From positions 41,981,034-42,045,033 of the forward strand of contig NC_133169.1 of the NCBI RefSeq assembly GCF_040802235.1: DNA of 64,000 nt, written 5' to 3'. A program made the position numbers and the translations under genes. Below the pieces are notes generated by a model. The model had not been told where the DNA came from. It searched no databases and saw nothing but the letters and a program-made list of their open reading frames with translations. Shown piece by piece: positions 10,600 to 23,221 of the stretch (its first letter is position 1; the number at the start of each line of letters is the position of its first letter). The DNA is from Manis javanica. Lineage: Eukaryota > Chordata > Mammalia > Pholidota > Manidae.

Positions 10600-12060
10600 T
10601 TCCCCGGCTTCACTCTCCCTCACAAGCAGAGACAGCTATTCATGGATGGCACAGCACTGAGGGAACCCTAGAATATGGGGGTGAGGCCGAAGCATCCCCT
10701 GGACCACAGAGGGCCAAGATAACCCGTATTAGAAGGATAGGAGACGTGGCTACATCATGACTGCTTTGCCCCTCCCCCAGGCCAGCACAGTGTCCTGCTG
10801 GGAGGTCCCCCTTGAGCCTACATTTCCTCCAGTGGGGGGAAAAATCCCCACTTTGTGACAACCAGGTCCCTCCAGCACTGTGGGTCACTTCCATGGAGCC
10901 CCTTCTCTGTTTTCTCCCAATGGGGATTAGGGAATTGGAGCGAGATCTGTAGGGCTGAACCACTGGGAATTTGACAGAAAAACAAGAGGTCAGGAGCTTC
11001 CAAAAGACAAGCTTGGATCTTTGTAACCTGAGTTCCTCCCTGCGGTGCTCAGGTAACAGTTCCAACCTGTGGCATTGCCATCTGAAGAAAGAAGTCAGGG
11101 GTCAGTTCAACCTGGGAACTTGGTGGGGCACAGGTCTGCCTGTCACAGGTTCAGATGATGGTCCTGCAGCCAGGTGTGCCCACACCCAGGCTGAGAGCTG
11201 AGTCCCAGCCCCACTGGCTGTGGTGTGGCTTCCAGCTCCAGGTGACCATTAAGGCCAGTGAGAAGATCTGGCAGCTGCATAAGCAAGCAAGAACTGAGCT
11301 GAGAGGCGGGCAGCCAGAGCTCATCACCTCCAGAGCGGAGCCGGTGGCCCTGTCCAGCTGGGAACTTGGGCCACCAGTAAGCTGGCTCAGGACGATCGAA
11401 GAGCCTCGGCAGCCTTGAAGGTGTTTCTTGTACTGCGACCAGACAGGTAGCAAACCTGTAAACTCACTACTGGTGACTAGAGTCTATGAGACTTTTGAGA
11501 CCACCTGGGAAGCTGCCCACCCCATCCAACAGCCCTGCTTAGGGCTTCGTGTGAGCAGAGAGCAATGCCTGCGGCTTTCCCTGTCTGTTGAGAAAAACAA
11601 TCGGTGGCCTCACGGGACCATCACAGACCATTAGCTGACTCAGGGTCACCACATACGAGCTGTGAAGGCCCTGGGTATATCGCCAGGCAATGAGGCTAAT
11701 TCATATTTCCGCCTAACGCTGAGTACAGTACCGAGTCCCTGAGCACCTAGTAAGCCTGACCCAAGAATCTAGGCAGTTGCTGAGCCTATCCTCCAGCTTT
11801 AATTGGACAGGGAACACCACCATCGGGCTAATCCATCTGTTCTCAGCCAGTGACACACCTGTCAGCCCAAACCTTACAGCTCAAGCAGTTGCCTCACCAA
11901 AAAAATAGATCCTAATAGCAGGCCCAGCCTAACCAAGAATATTACCAGCAGAAACATCCAGAAACAAAACTGAGATGGCTGCTGGAGAACTGTCTCTGCC
12001 TGAGCAAAACTGAAAATTCTGGAACAAGAACTACATAATAGAATGTCACATACCAACATA
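10600..12060. other. Unidentified GC-richer block, possible old retroelement 5' region
   Basis: About 1.4 kb noticeably richer in G+C than its flanks, with CAG/CTGG-rich text (for example 10640-11450). Open frames on both strands (141 aa minus at 10640-11065, 100 aa minus at 11151-11453, 87 aa plus at 11155-11418) overlap each other without a clear coding frame. It runs straight into an L1 ORF2 fragment on the plus strand at about 12095, so an old L1 5'UTR with internal deletion is possible. I cannot name it with confidence. Confidence 0.35.
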
Positions 12061-12094
12061 AGGCATCAAGGAACACAAATATTAAGATAAATAA

Positions 12095-12335
12095 GATGTT
12101 ATCAGAATAAACAGATACATCTCTAAAGACACAAACAAATGGAAAGGTATCCGACATTCATAGGTTGGAAGAATTAATATTGTCAAAATGTTAATACTAC
12201 CAAAATCCCTGAGTGTTTTCAGTGCCATCCCTGTTGAAATTTCAATGGTCCTTTTAACAGACATAAATACAAAATTTTTAAATTTTTACTAAAACAAAAA
12301 GGCTGAATTGAAAAGCATTGTGAGAAAGAAGAGCA
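12095..12335 (+). mobile_element. Old L1 ORF2 fragment
   Basis: The region AAAGACACAAACAAATGGAA, then GGTTGGAAGAATTAATATTG and the downstream CCATCCCTGTTGAAATTTCA is the conserved 3' RT region of mammalian L1 ORF2 in sense orientation. It has many substitutions and no long frame, and it is older than the five L1s labelled A-E here. Confidence 0.7.
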
Positions 12336-12770
12336 AAGCTTATATGATAATGTCTCCATGTCATTGCTACTTGAAAAAGGAGCAGATTTTAATGAAAATT
12401 CTTGAACATGTAGGATCACATTTCTCAGACCTCTGTGGTTAGATGGATCCACTTAGTTCAGTTAAGAAACAGGGACATGAGTAGCAGTGCCATTTTGTCT
12501 TTGAAGCCAAGACTATCAAGAAAGTCTGTCACCAATTGGCTTGATGGAAAGGATACTGCATAGAAAACAGACAACAAGGAGATAAAAAGGCCCTGGCGTG
12601 AATGTTGTACTTAATGAAAGGAGCATGAAGTGGAGCCATTTTTCAGAGAAATTGCCCCATATGCAACTATGTATATACTCATCTGTTTCTGGACAGTATT
12701 ACGTCTCCACCATCAGATCACTAATTTTGTGTCTCTGTCACATGTGGGCATTTACTCCATTCACACACAT

Positions 12771-12787
12771 ATGATGGGAAGAAATAC
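12771..12787. repeat. Left target-site duplication of L1-B
   Basis: ATGATGGGAAGAAATAC just before the poly-T. The right copy is ATGATCTTGAAATAC at 19151-19165, diverged by an indel and substitutions, in keeping with an older insertion. Confidence 0.65.
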
Positions 12788-13149
12788 TTTTTTTTGGTAT
12801 CATTAATCTACAATTACAGAAAGAACATTATGTTTACTATGTTCCCCCCTTCACCAAGTCCCCCAAAAATACCCCTTCACAGTCTCTGTGCATCTGTGTA
12901 GTAAGATGCTGTAAAATCACTACTTGTCTTCTCTGTATTGCACAGCACTCCCGTGCCCCCCAAGCACTATACATGCTAATCGTAATGCCCTCTTTCTTTT
13001 CCCCACCCTTATCCCTCCCTTCCCACCCATCGTCTCCAGTCCCTTTCCCTTTGGTGACTATTAGTCCATTCTTGGGTTCTGTGATTCTGCTGCTGTTTTG
13101 TTCCTTCAGTTTTCCTTTGTTGTTATACTCCACAAATGATTGAAATCGT

Positions 13150-16100
13150 TTGGTACTTGTCCTTCTCCACTTGGCTTATTTCACTGAGCATAATACCCTC
13201 TAGCTCCATCCATGTTGCTGCGAAAGGTAGGATCTGCTTTTTCTTATGGCTGAGTAATATTCCATTGTGTATATGTCCCATATCTTCTTTATCCATTCAT
13301 CTACTGATGGACAATTTAGGTTGCTTCCATATCTTGGCTATTGTAAACAGTGCAGTGATAAACAGTGTGGTGCATCTGTCTTTTTTCAAACTGGAGTGCT
13401 GCATTCTTAGGGTAAATTCCTAGAAGCGGAATTCCTGCATCAAATGGTATTTCTATTTTGAGCATTCTGAGAAACCTCCATATTGCTTACCACAATGGTT
13501 GAACTAGTTTACATTCCCACCAGCACTGTAGGAGGGTTCCCCTTTCTCCACAACCTCGCCAACCTTTGTTGTTGTTTGTCTTTTAGATGATTGTGATCCT
13601 TATTGATGTGAGGTGATATCTCATTGTGGTTTTAATTTGCATTTCTCTGATGATTAGCAATGTGGAGCATCTTTTCATTTGCCTGTTGGCCATCTGGATT
13701 TCTTTAGAGAACTGTCTATTCAGCAAATCTGCCCATTTTTTAATCGGATTATTTGCTTTTTGTTTGTTGAGGTGTGTGAGCTCTTTATATATTTTGGATG
13801 TCAATCCTTTATCGGATCTGTCATTTATGAATATGTTCTCCCATACTGTAGGATACCTTTTTGTTCTATTGATGGTGTCCTTTGCTGTACAGAAGCTTTT
13901 TAGCTTGATATAGTCCCACTTGTTCATTTTTGCCTTTGTTTCCCTTGCCTGAGGAGATATGTTCATGAAGAAATCACTCATGTTTATGTCCATGAGAATT
14001 TTGCCTATGTTTTTTCTAAGAGTTTTATGGTTTCATGACTTAGATTCAGGTTGTTGATCAATTGTAGTTTACTTTTGTGTATGGGGTTAGACGGTGATAC
14101 AGTTTCATCTCTTACATGTAGCTGTCCAGTTTTGCCAGCACCATCTGTTGAAGAGACTGTCATTTCCCCATAGTATGTCCATGCCTCGTTTATCAAATAT
14201 TAATTGACCATATATGTTTGGGTTAATGTCTGGAGTCTCTACTCTGTTCCACTGGTCTGTGGCTCTGTTCTTGTCTCACTACCAAATTGTCTTGATTACT
14301 GTGGCTTTGCAGTAGAGCTTGAAGTTGGGGAGTGAGATTCCCCCCCCCCCACTTTATTCTTCCTTCTCAGGACTACTTTGGCTGTTCGGGGTCTTTGATG
14401 GTTCCATATGAATTTTTAAACTATTTGTTCCAGTTCATTGAAGAATGCTGTTGGTAATTTGATAGGGATTGCATCGAATCTGTATATTGCTTTTGGCAGG
14501 ATGGCTATTTTGACGATATTAATTCTTCCAGGCCAGGAGCATGGGATGAATTTACATTTGTTAGTGACCTCTTTAATTTCTGTTAAGAGTGTCTTGTAGT
14601 TTTCAGGGTATAGGTCTTTCACTTCCATGGTTAGATTTATTCCTAGGTATTTTATTCTTTTTGATGCTATTGTGAATGGAATTGTTTTCCTGATTTCTCT
14701 TTCTATTAGTTCATTTTTAGTGTATAGGAAAGCTACAGATTTCTGTGTGTTAATTTTGTATCCTGCAACTTTGCTGAATTCCGATATTAGTTCTAGTAGT
14801 TTTGCAGTGGAGTCTTTAGGGTTTGGTTTTTGATGTAAAATATCATGTCATCTGCAAAGAGTAATAGTTTGACTTCTTTACCAATCTGGATTCCTTGTAT
14901 TTCTTTGTTTTGTCTTAATGCCATGGCTAGGACCTCCAGTACCACGTTGAATAACAGTGGGGAGAGTAGGCATCCCTGCCTTATTCCTGATCTCAGAGGA
15001 AAAGCTTTCATCCTCTCGCTGTTCAGTATGATGTTAGCTGTGGGTTTATCATATACGGCCTTTATTATGTTGAGGTACTTGCCCTCTATGTCCATTTTGT
15101 TGAGAGTTTTTATCATGAAAGGATGTTAAATTTTGTCGAATGCTATTTCAGCATCTATGGTGATGATCATGTGGTTTTTGTCCTTTTTGTTGATGTGGTG
15201 GACAATGTTGATGGATTTTGGAATGTTGTACCATCCTTGCATCCCTGGGATGAATTCCACTTGATCATGGTGTATGATCCTTCTGATATATTTTTGAATT
15301 CAGTTTGCTAATATTTTGTTGAGTATTTTTGCATCGACGTTCATCAAGGATATTGGACTGTTGTTTTCTTTTTTGGTGGGGTCTTTGCCTGGTTTTGGTA
15401 TTAGGGTGATGTTGGCTTCATAGAATGAGTTTGGGAATATTCCCTCCTCTTCTATTTTTTGGAAAACTTTAAGGAGAATGGGTGTTATGTCTTCTTTGTA
15501 TGTCTGATAAAATTCCGAGGTAAATCCATCTGGCACAGGGGTTTTGTTCTTGGGTAGTTTTTTGATTACTGATTCAATTTCGTTGCTGTTAATTGGTCTG
15601 TTTAGATTTTCTGTTTCTTTCTGGGTCAGTCTTGGAAGGTTGTATTTTTCTAGGAAGTTGTCCATTTCTTCTAGGTTTTCCAGCTTGTTAGCATATAGGT
15701 TTTCATAGTATTCTCTAATAATTCTTTGTATTTCTGTTGGTTCTGTCATGATTTTTCTTTTCCCATTTCTAATTCTGTTGATGTGTGTTGACTCTCTTTT
15801 TATCTTAATTAGTCTGGCTAGAGGCTTATCTATTTTGTTTATTTTCTCAAAGAACCAGCTCTTGGTTTCATTGATTTTTTTCTATTGTTTTATTCTTCTC
15901 AATTTTATTTATTTCTTCTCTGATCTTTATTATGCCCCTCCGTCTGCTGACCTTAGGCCTCATTTGTTCTTCTTTTTCCAATTTCGATAATTGTGACATT
16001 AGACTATTCATTTGGGATTGTTCTTCCTTCTTTAAATATGTCTGGATTGCTATATACTTTCCTCTTAAGACTGCTTTTGCTCTGTCCCACAGAAGTTGGG

Positions 16101-16942
16101 GCTTTGTGTTATTGTCATTTGTTTCCATATATTGTTGGATCTCCACTTTAATTGTTCATTTATTCATTGATTATTTAGGAGCATGTTATTAAGCCTCTAT
16201 GTGTTTGTGAGCCTTTTTGCTTTCTTTGTACAATTTATTTCTAGTTTTATACCTTTGTGGTCTGAAAAGTTAGCTGGTAGGATTTCAATCTTTTGTAATT
16301 TACTGAGGTTCTTTTTGTGGGCTAGTATGTGGTCTGTTCTGGAGAATGTTCCATGTGCACCTGAGAAGAATGTGTATCCTGTTGCTTTTGGATGTAGAGT
16401 TCTATAGATGTCTATTAGGTCCATCTGTTCTAGCGTGTTGTTCAGTGTCTCTGTGTCCTTACTTATTTTCTGTCTGGAGGATCTGTCCTTTGGAGTGAGA
16501 GGTGTGTTAAAGACTCCCAAAATCAATGCATTGCATTCTATTTCCTCCTTTAATTCTGTTAGTATTTGTTTCACATATATTGGTGCTCCTGCATTGGGTG
16601 CATATATGTTTATAATGGTTATCTCCTCTTGTTGGACTGAGACCTTTATCATTATGTAGTGTCCTTCTTTATCTCTTGTCACTTTCCTTATTTTGAAGTC
16701 TATTTTGTCTGATACTAGTACTGCAATGCCTGCTTTTTCTCTCTGTTGTTTGCATGAAATATATTTCTCCAAACCTTGAGTTTTAATCTGTGCATGTCTT
16801 TGGGTTTGAGGTGAGTCTCTTGTAAGCAACATATAGATGGGTCTTGCTGTTTTATCCATTCTATTACTCTGTGTCTTTTGATTGGTGCATTCAGTCCATT
16901 TACATTTAATTTGATTATTGAAAGATATGTACTTATTGCCAT
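13150..16942 (-). pseudogene. L1-B ORF2 pseudogene
   Basis: Fragments in several frames cover the whole ORF2. The endonuclease start (MAISTYLS...LNVNGLN) is at 16942, endonuclease pieces at 16197-16859, RT fingers at 15300-15749, the FADDM core at about 14850-15116, and the C-terminal region at 13583-13993. At least five frame breaks separate them. The normal stop is also changed (TGA to a sense codon near 13150). It cannot make an active protein. Confidence 0.9.
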
Positions 16943-17131
16943 TGCAGACTTTAGAATTGTGGTTACCAAAGGTTCAAGGTTAGCTTGTTTACTACCTTAC
17001 TGTCTGATTTCACTCGCTTATTGAGCTGTTATAAACAGTCTGATGATTATTTCTTTGCCTTCTTTTTCCTCCTCCTCCATTCTTCATATGTTGGGTGTTT
17101 TGTTCTGTGCTGTTTTTAGGAGTACTCCCAT

Positions 17132-18017
17132 CTAGAGCAGTCCCTCTAAGATACCCTGTAGAGGTGGTTTGTGGGAGGGAAATTCCTTCAACTTTTGCTT
17201 GTCTGGGAATTGTTTAATCCCTCCTTCATATTTAAATGATAATCATGCTGGATACAGTATCCTTAGTTCAAGGCCCTTCTGTTTCATTCCGTTAAATATA
17301 TCATGCCATTCTCTTCTGGCCTGTAAGGTTTCTGTTGAGATGTCTGATGATAGCCTGATGGGTTTCCCTTTGTAGGTGACTTTTTTATTATCTCTGGCTT
17401 CCTTTAATACTATGTTCCTGTACTTGATCTTTGCCATTTTAATTATTATGTGTCTTGGTGTTGTCCTCTTTGGATCCCATCTCTTGGGAGTTCTGTGTGC
17501 CTCTGTAGTCTGAGCAACTATTTCCTCCCCCAGTTTGGGGAAGTTCTCAGCAATTATTGCTTCAAAGACACTTTCTATCCCCTTTTCTCTCTCTTCTTGC
17601 TCTGGTACCCTTATAATGCAGATATTGTTCCTTTTGGATTGGTCACACAGTTCTCTTAATATTGTTTCATTCCTGGAGATCCTTTTATCTCTCTCTGCAT
17701 CAGCTTCTATGCGTTCCTGTTCTCTTTTTCTATTCCATCAATGGCCTCTTGCATCATATCCATTCTGCTTATAAATCCTTCCAGAGTTTGTTTCACATCT
17801 GTAATCTCCCTCCAGACATCTGTAATCTCCCTCCATACGTCTGTAATCTCCCTCTGGACTTCATCCCTTAGCTCTTGCATATTTCTCTGCAGCTCTGTCA
17901 GCATGTTTCTGATTTTTATTTTGAATTCTTTTTCAGGGACACTGGTTATGTCTGCCTCTGCAGATCCTTTCTCAGGTGTAACTATCTTGGACTGGATCAG
18001 ATTTTTTGCCTTTTCAT
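17132..18017 (-). pseudogene. L1-B ORF1 pseudogene
   Basis: The start MKRQK is at 18017 and is followed within a few codons by a stop. Readable blocks include a coiled coil with three tandem heptads (VWREITD type) at about 17790-17880 and the C-terminal MAKIKYRN/QARREWHDI region at 17243-17437. The hendecad units of L1-A are missing; the heptad triplication is specific to this copy. Confidence 0.88.
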
Positions 18018-19150
18018 GGTGATAGCAGTGGCTGTAGGCAGGTTGCGGGTGTGTCAGCTGGGAGAAGAAAGTCCTTTCCTGCTTTCTATATGCCTTGCCC
18101 TCTCCACTGCCTATGACGACTACTGGCACTCCTGGAGCAGCCACCGGGTTAATCTCCTAAGCTGCTGTGGGTGGGGTGTCTATCAGAGGAGCTCAGAGCC
18201 CTGCAGGGAGTTGCAGACATGCCAGGTGCACTCCTCCGTTCTAGTGGTGACCCTGCTGGGCAGCTGTGTGACAGCAGCAGGCTTTGGGTCTGGCCCGGGA
18301 GGCTGTGCGTTGGGCTGGGATTCCGGTTGGCCACTTGGAGCACACCTGCTCCCTCTGTCTCCACTGCCTGTGTGTGCAGGGCTCTTCCGCGCAGGCTTCT
18401 ACCAGGCTCTGGCTTCAATGCTGCTGGTGCATGTGAGCCGTGCCCAGGCTGTTCTTTCATGCCACTGTGGGCTAGCACAAGCCTCTCCTGTGGTGCACAG
18501 ATCTGCTCTTGGTTCCTTCCAGCACTTCCGCCCCCGGCACATACTCCCACTCTCCTGCTACTGGGTCCATGTGTCGGAGTCCGTGCTAGTTGGAGCAACT
18601 ACTGGCAGGCTGCCCAGTGCTGTGAGGGGCTTCAGAGCTGCACTGCCTCTGTTTAGGTTGCCTACGTTTCCCTGGTATTCCCAGCTTCTGGAACAACTTC
18701 ATCCAGCTATGGGGTCCCTGTCTCTTAAGACTTTCAGAAAGCACTCACTTTTCTTTTGTCTCAGGGGCACTGGTTGTGGGGACCTGCCCACAGGTTTTGC
18801 TTTTCTATTTCTCTAATATCCAGCACCCCATGCACCTTGTGTCCACGTTCCAGGTGCAGATTTCTAGAGCTGGTTGTTTAGCAGTCCTGGGCTTTCACTC
18901 CCTCCCTGTTCCGACTCCTTTCTTCCCACTGGGTTTTTGGGGTGGAGGAGCATTTGGGTCCCGCCTGGCTGTGGCTTGTATCTTACCCCATTCATGTGAT
19001 GCTGAGTTCTCACAGATGTAGATGTATGCTGACTGTTGTACTGCATCCACTGGTGTCTCTTTTAGGAATAGTTGTATTTATTGTATTTTCATAAGTATAT
19101 ATGTTTTGGGGAGGCGATTTTCTCTGAACTACTCATGCCACCATCTTCCC
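18018..19150 (-). promoter_or_regulatory. L1-B 5'UTR, decayed
   Basis: The L1 5'UTR lies between ORF1 and the 5' terminus. It holds one diverged copy of the promoter unit seen repeated in L1-A (CTTTCAGAAAGCACTC at about 18735). The terminal YY1-type motif is mutated. CpGs are largely lost, as expected after long methylation. Confidence 0.8.
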
Positions 19151-19165
19151 ATGATCTTGAAATAC

Positions 19166-19705
19166 TTTTTATTTAACAAATAGCCACAATGAGACCTGGT
19201 CTCTGGTATGAGATTTATCATATTGGAGAGAGTCAGTTACAAATCTAAAAACTGCTATCCCAGTCCAGCTACGATGATCAAGTTAAAGTACAACCCAGGT
19301 GAGATGGTGGAAATGGGGGCTGCCTTAAAAAGGCTAAAGGTGTATTATCTAGTATGGAGATCCAATGGTCAGGTGTGATTATTGAGCACTCCAAGATATC
19401 AAATTAGGTCTTATAAACTGAATTTTAAACTTTAAACTTAATTAAACTAAAATTAAAAACTGAAATACTGTAAGCTATTTTTTTCCCATCATGAACAGCT
19501 TTGTTGTTTTGGCATGGATACATTTTATTGTGGCAGCTACTTCAGTAGATATATTGTTATATTGAGTGTACATGTCAGAAGGGTCATTTCTAATATTGCA
19601 TTTAAAAGCATGGTTGATTTAGCACCAATAGATTTTTCTCATTTTAAGTATGTTTTTTTAATTGACTAATACAATACTGTAACGTTTTCTTTGTATATTT
19701 TATTT
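19166..19705. other. Intergenic, no feature
   Basis: AT-rich DNA between L1-B and provirus P0. I see no ORF, repeat or RNA gene. Confidence 0.5.
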
Positions 19706-20198
19706 TGTTAGGGTCCTGGCTTCCGAGGCTTCTCCAGAGAACAAACTACACAGGCATAGAGATGTAAATTCAAGCAAAGTCTTTATTCAGCCAGCTATCT
19801 GGGGTCCAAGTGTCAGCCCGACGCAGCGGGTCTCAACAAGGACCCCAAGCACTCAAAGCCAAGGGTTTATATAGCATTTTCAAAACACTTAACTCATAGT
19901 AATTTTCCACAGCTGCACATTATTCTTGCAAGAAATACATCCTGGGATTAGGCAAGAGCAAGATAAGACCACTCCTCAATTGTCAGGGAGGATCTGCACG
20001 ATAAGCTTGGTATGTCAGATTAGCTGACCAAGGTTAGCTGACTAAAGGCCAGAGCTGCCTACCACCTGGTGTTCATGATTAACTTGTTTTTCAAGGCCTT
20101 ACCCAGTTCCAGTTTTTCTTTCTAAGTCACATACTCAGAAAATGGCTTCTAGGTCTTTAAGATGGCTATGCTTATGCTAACCTATTTCTATTCTTACA
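19706..20198 (-). repeat. P0 LTR, complete
   Basis: 493 bp, TG...CA in the minus orientation (sense TGTAAGAATAG...CCCTAACA). It contains a TATA-type box (sense TATATAAACCC, near 19866-19876) and a sense AATAAA (plus TTTATT at about 19781). It shares its body with the solo LTR at 47267-47775 and is a sister subfamily to the P1/P2 LTRs. Confidence 0.88.
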
Positions 20199-22111
20199 GT
20201 ATTAACCTAAAACCTTAAAGTTTTGCTAAGTTAAGAAGATATACTCTATGAGAGATTGTGCTGTAAAGCTCATAGTTACAGAAATTATAAAATGTGTTCA
20301 TAAATTTGTCAATCTAAAGAATGTTAGTTTAACAATTTACAATAGCCTACTTCTCAGTGATCACTGGAAATTAAAGTTTCTAATGGTTTTAATTTTTAAT
20401 TAAAACTACTTAAAGTAATAAAGAAAACATTTATCTATGCTAAAAGATGTATGTTTTAATAAGAAAAAGTATAAAGAATGAAAACTCTTCTGCATGCTAA
20501 AGAATGTGTTTTGTGATAAAAGAAAGTAACTTTGTTCTAAAGTACAGCTATTTATTTAAAGAGAGAAAACAGCGTGGTGCCTTTTGTTGTGGAAGATCCG
20601 CTCAGCCTGTTGCTTTGGGGGGAGGGTCAGGATATTTAGAGATAAGGTGAGATAAAACCAGTTAAGCCCAGGCAAGCCCAGGCATAATTCTCACTGGCTT
20701 ATGTGCTTGGGACCATGGGGCAAATGAAGAATAAATTACTATATTCTTACAGATATAGTCGTGCCTAGTGAAATTAAAGAAAGTGAGTCTTGATATCAAG
20801 TGCACAGCAAAATTAGAATCTCGTTTCCAGTTAAACAGTTTTCTTTAACCGTTAGTCTGCTCTTAATGTTAAAAGATCAAAGCAGTTTCTCATGCTTAAA
20901 GTCTCAGTGAGTTGCCAGAATATTAAGAAAAAAAAATGAAATCGTAATATTAAAAAGACTAAAAGCTAAAGTTTGTTAGCAACTGTATAACCTTTATTTG
21001 CCTTTGAAATATTTTGTTATTGAAAACGATTGCATGGCCTGAGAAATTGAATTATTTATTCCATATATTTTTATAAGTAGAAAAATCTCTAACCAACAAA
21101 TGATTAAAGTTGTTACTGATTATTTGTTTTCTTAATTTATCCTTCTAAGCAAAATGGTAACAAAGCTTTTTTCAGCTGATTAAATGCACTTAGTTAACAA
21201 ACAAAAGTTATTCTTAAAAATTAAACTGTAGAATCTGGACAAGATTATGTTTCTCCCAGAAAAACAGGTTTCACTGTAAAAGTTTAAATAGACAAACGTG
21301 TGACCACTTTTGAGAAAGGTTGTAATAGATTTTTTTTGACAACCACCAGGTCTTCTTGTTTAATTTATATGCTGTATGTTTTAAAAAACATGGGGGACTC
21401 TCCATATTTTTTTAATGCAAATGATCTTAGAGCTTTTAATAGAATTTGCATAGCAGCTTATATCTACTATTAAAGAGTAAAACATTCTTGAAGCTTTCAG
21501 GGAAGACCTGTAGACTTAAGCACTTTCTCTGCTTTTTTTTGTATCTGGTCTTGGACACTTATGCTAAGTTCAAAAAAGTGCTTTTACCTCTAGTTAACTC
21601 TGATATTTTCCGGAGGGCCCCTGGAACATGTCAGAAGAATTTTTTCTCATTAGAGAAAGTATTTGACTAATTTAGCTTATTTATCTGATATATATATATT
21701 TACCAGGAAAGCACTGTCAAAGAGAATGATGCTAAACTTTGTTACTGAATGTTTTGTATTACAGAAATATCAGAATTTCCTTATGTCAACTGTCTTACAG
21801 TAAGCTCTCATCAGATCTTTAACCATTGTCATTTGTAAGTCTTTTGTCATTTATAGTATTATCCCGAAACTGGTAAAGAACTAGATTTCAGCAGAACAGG
21901 TATTAGTTACATAAGATTACATAAACTAAAGAAAATGATTTTGTGTCTTTTTGTTTCAAATGTTGCTGGTAAAGTGTTTTAACCTTGTTCTCTTAAACTG
22001 ACAACAGTTTAGTAAATGACTATCTTTATAAGCAGAATTGAAACATCCTTCTCTCTACCTGATCCCTCCAGAGTTTAAAAACTTTCAGTGACTGTTTTTG
22101 TATTCCATGGC
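20199..22111 (+). mobile_element. P0 interior, inverted, non-coding ERV filler
   Basis: AT-rich sequence with no long ORF. It matches the reverse complement of P1 (about 31430-32730 and 24900-25480) and P2 (about 28100-29890). Landmarks are the GATCCGCTCAGCCTG box at about 20597, CATCAGATCTTTAACCATTG at about 21809 and TATTCCATGGCAGTATG at the right junction. Confidence 0.8.
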
Positions 22112-22416
22112 AGTATGTAATTTTCCACAGCTGCACATTATTCTTGCAAGACATACATCCTGGGGTTAGGCAAGAGCAAGATAAGACCACTCCTCAATTG
22201 TCAGGGAGGTTCTGCACGATAAGCTTGGTATGTCAGATTAAGTGACCAAGGTTAGCTGACTAAAGGCCACAGCTGCCCACCACCTGGTGTTCATGATTAA
22301 CTTGTTATTCAAGGCCTTACCCAGTTCCAGTTTTTCTTTCTAAGTCACATACTCAGAAAATGGCTTCTAGGCCTTTAAGATGGCTATGCTTATGCTAACC
22401 TATTTCTATTCTTACA
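22112..22416 (-). repeat. P0 second LTR, truncated to its U3 part
   Basis: Matches 19895-20198 closely from TAATTTTCCACAGCTGCACA to the terminal TTCTTACA. The R/U5 portion is missing at the junction with the inverted interior. Confidence 0.85.
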
Positions 22417-22420
22417 ATTT

Positions 22421-22676
22421 AAACAAAATAAGTTACATTGGTAACTATGATCACTGCAATGAGTAATTAAATTGACATAATTATTTTGAAATTTACCATA
22501 ATAAAATATTTTCTAATTAAGTAAAACATGGACAGGTTTTGAATATTAAAGACTAATTGTATCTTTATAAAACAATTTGTACTAAGTTAAAAAATAGCTT
22601 TTATCTTAACAAAAGTTGTTTCAGCCATGTCAGATCAAAAACCTAAGTTTGCTGAATTTTTAAAACATGGTGATAA
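22421..22676. other. Host spacer between P0 and P1
   Basis: AT-rich, without recognisable features. It ends in CATT, the target duplication of P1 (22677-22680 and 34289-34292). Confidence 0.6.
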
Positions 22677-22680
22677 CATT

Positions 22681-23202
22681 TGTTGGATTCTCCCTGAGGA
22701 GGATGCCGTCCCAAATCACTCACAAAGGCATCTCTTGATGCAACAAGCAAGAGGAATTTATTCAGGAACCAGCTGGCTGGGGTCCAAGCATCAGCCCGAC
22801 GCAGCGGGTCTCAACAAGGACCCCGAGCAGTCAAAGCCGGAGGTTTTTATAGCATTTTCTAAAAAGACAGTATTGTTCTACAAGCACATAACAGGGTTTT
22901 TTTTCTAAGGACGCATAAATCTTCAGTTGGCGCTACATCCCGGGGGTTTCATGAGATAAGAACACTCTCAGCCATACAGTGTTTCCGCAAGATAAGTTTG
23001 GTATGTATGACTAACTGACTAAGGTTAGCTGTCTGAAGGCCGCAGCTGCCCACCACCTGGTGTTTATGATTAACTTGTTTTTCACCTTGTTTTTCAAGGG
23101 CTTTCTGAACATATTCAGAAAGTGGCCTCTGAGCTTCTCAAGATGGCTCTGCTTAGGCTAACAGGCTAACCTGTTGTCTTCACTGAATGCTTAGATCCTA
23201 CA
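22681..23202 (-). repeat. P1 3' LTR
   Basis: 522 bp, sense TGTAGGATCTAAGC...GAATCCAACA. It has a sense AATAAA (plus TTTATT at about 22758) and is preceded in sense by a clean polypurine tract. It pairs with 33766-34288. Confidence 0.93.
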
Positions 23203-23221
23203 TTTCCCCACTTTTCTTTTT
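23203..23221 (-). promoter_or_regulatory. P1 polypurine tract
   Basis: Sense AAAAAGAAAAGTGGGGAAA directly upstream of the 3' LTR. This is the primer for plus-strand DNA synthesis in retroviruses. Confidence 0.9.

Larger units (their letters stand above)
12788..19150 (-). mobile_element. L1-B: full-length but inactivated L1
   Basis: A 6.36-kb element from a short poly-T (3' tail) at 12788 to the 5' terminus at 19150, flanked by an imperfect duplication. Order on the minus strand: 5'UTR, broken ORF1, broken ORF2, 3'UTR. Both ORFs carry stops and frameshifts. Its 3'UTR passes directly into the poly(A), so it lacks the ERV-derived tail of L1-C and L1-D. Its 5'UTR has one copy of the block that is tandemly repeated in L1-A. 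It is therefore a useful outgroup for both novelties. Confidence 0.93.
19706..22416 (-). mobile_element. P0: ERV with interior inverted between its LTRs
   Basis: A 2.7-kb unit bounded by the 4-bp duplication ATTT (19702-19705 and 22417-22420), the size expected for a gammaretroviral integrase. The left LTR (19706-20198) and right LTR remnant (22112-22416) both point to the minus strand. The interior (20199-22111) is in the plus orientation: it is the reverse complement of the interiors of P1 and P2. No primer-binding site or polypurine tract touches the LTRs. Either an inversion occurred after integration, or the DNA was rearranged before it integrated. Confidence 0.8.

Noticed and set aside
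18149..18816. Long frames on both strands in the L1-B 5'UTR (313 codons plus at 17875-18816, 149 minus)
   Set aside because: GC-rich L1 5'UTR plus part of antisense ORF1; the frames are not shared with L1-A or L1-D.
22627..22908. 93-codon plus-strand frame
   Set aside because: It starts in host spacer and runs antisense through the P1 3' LTR.
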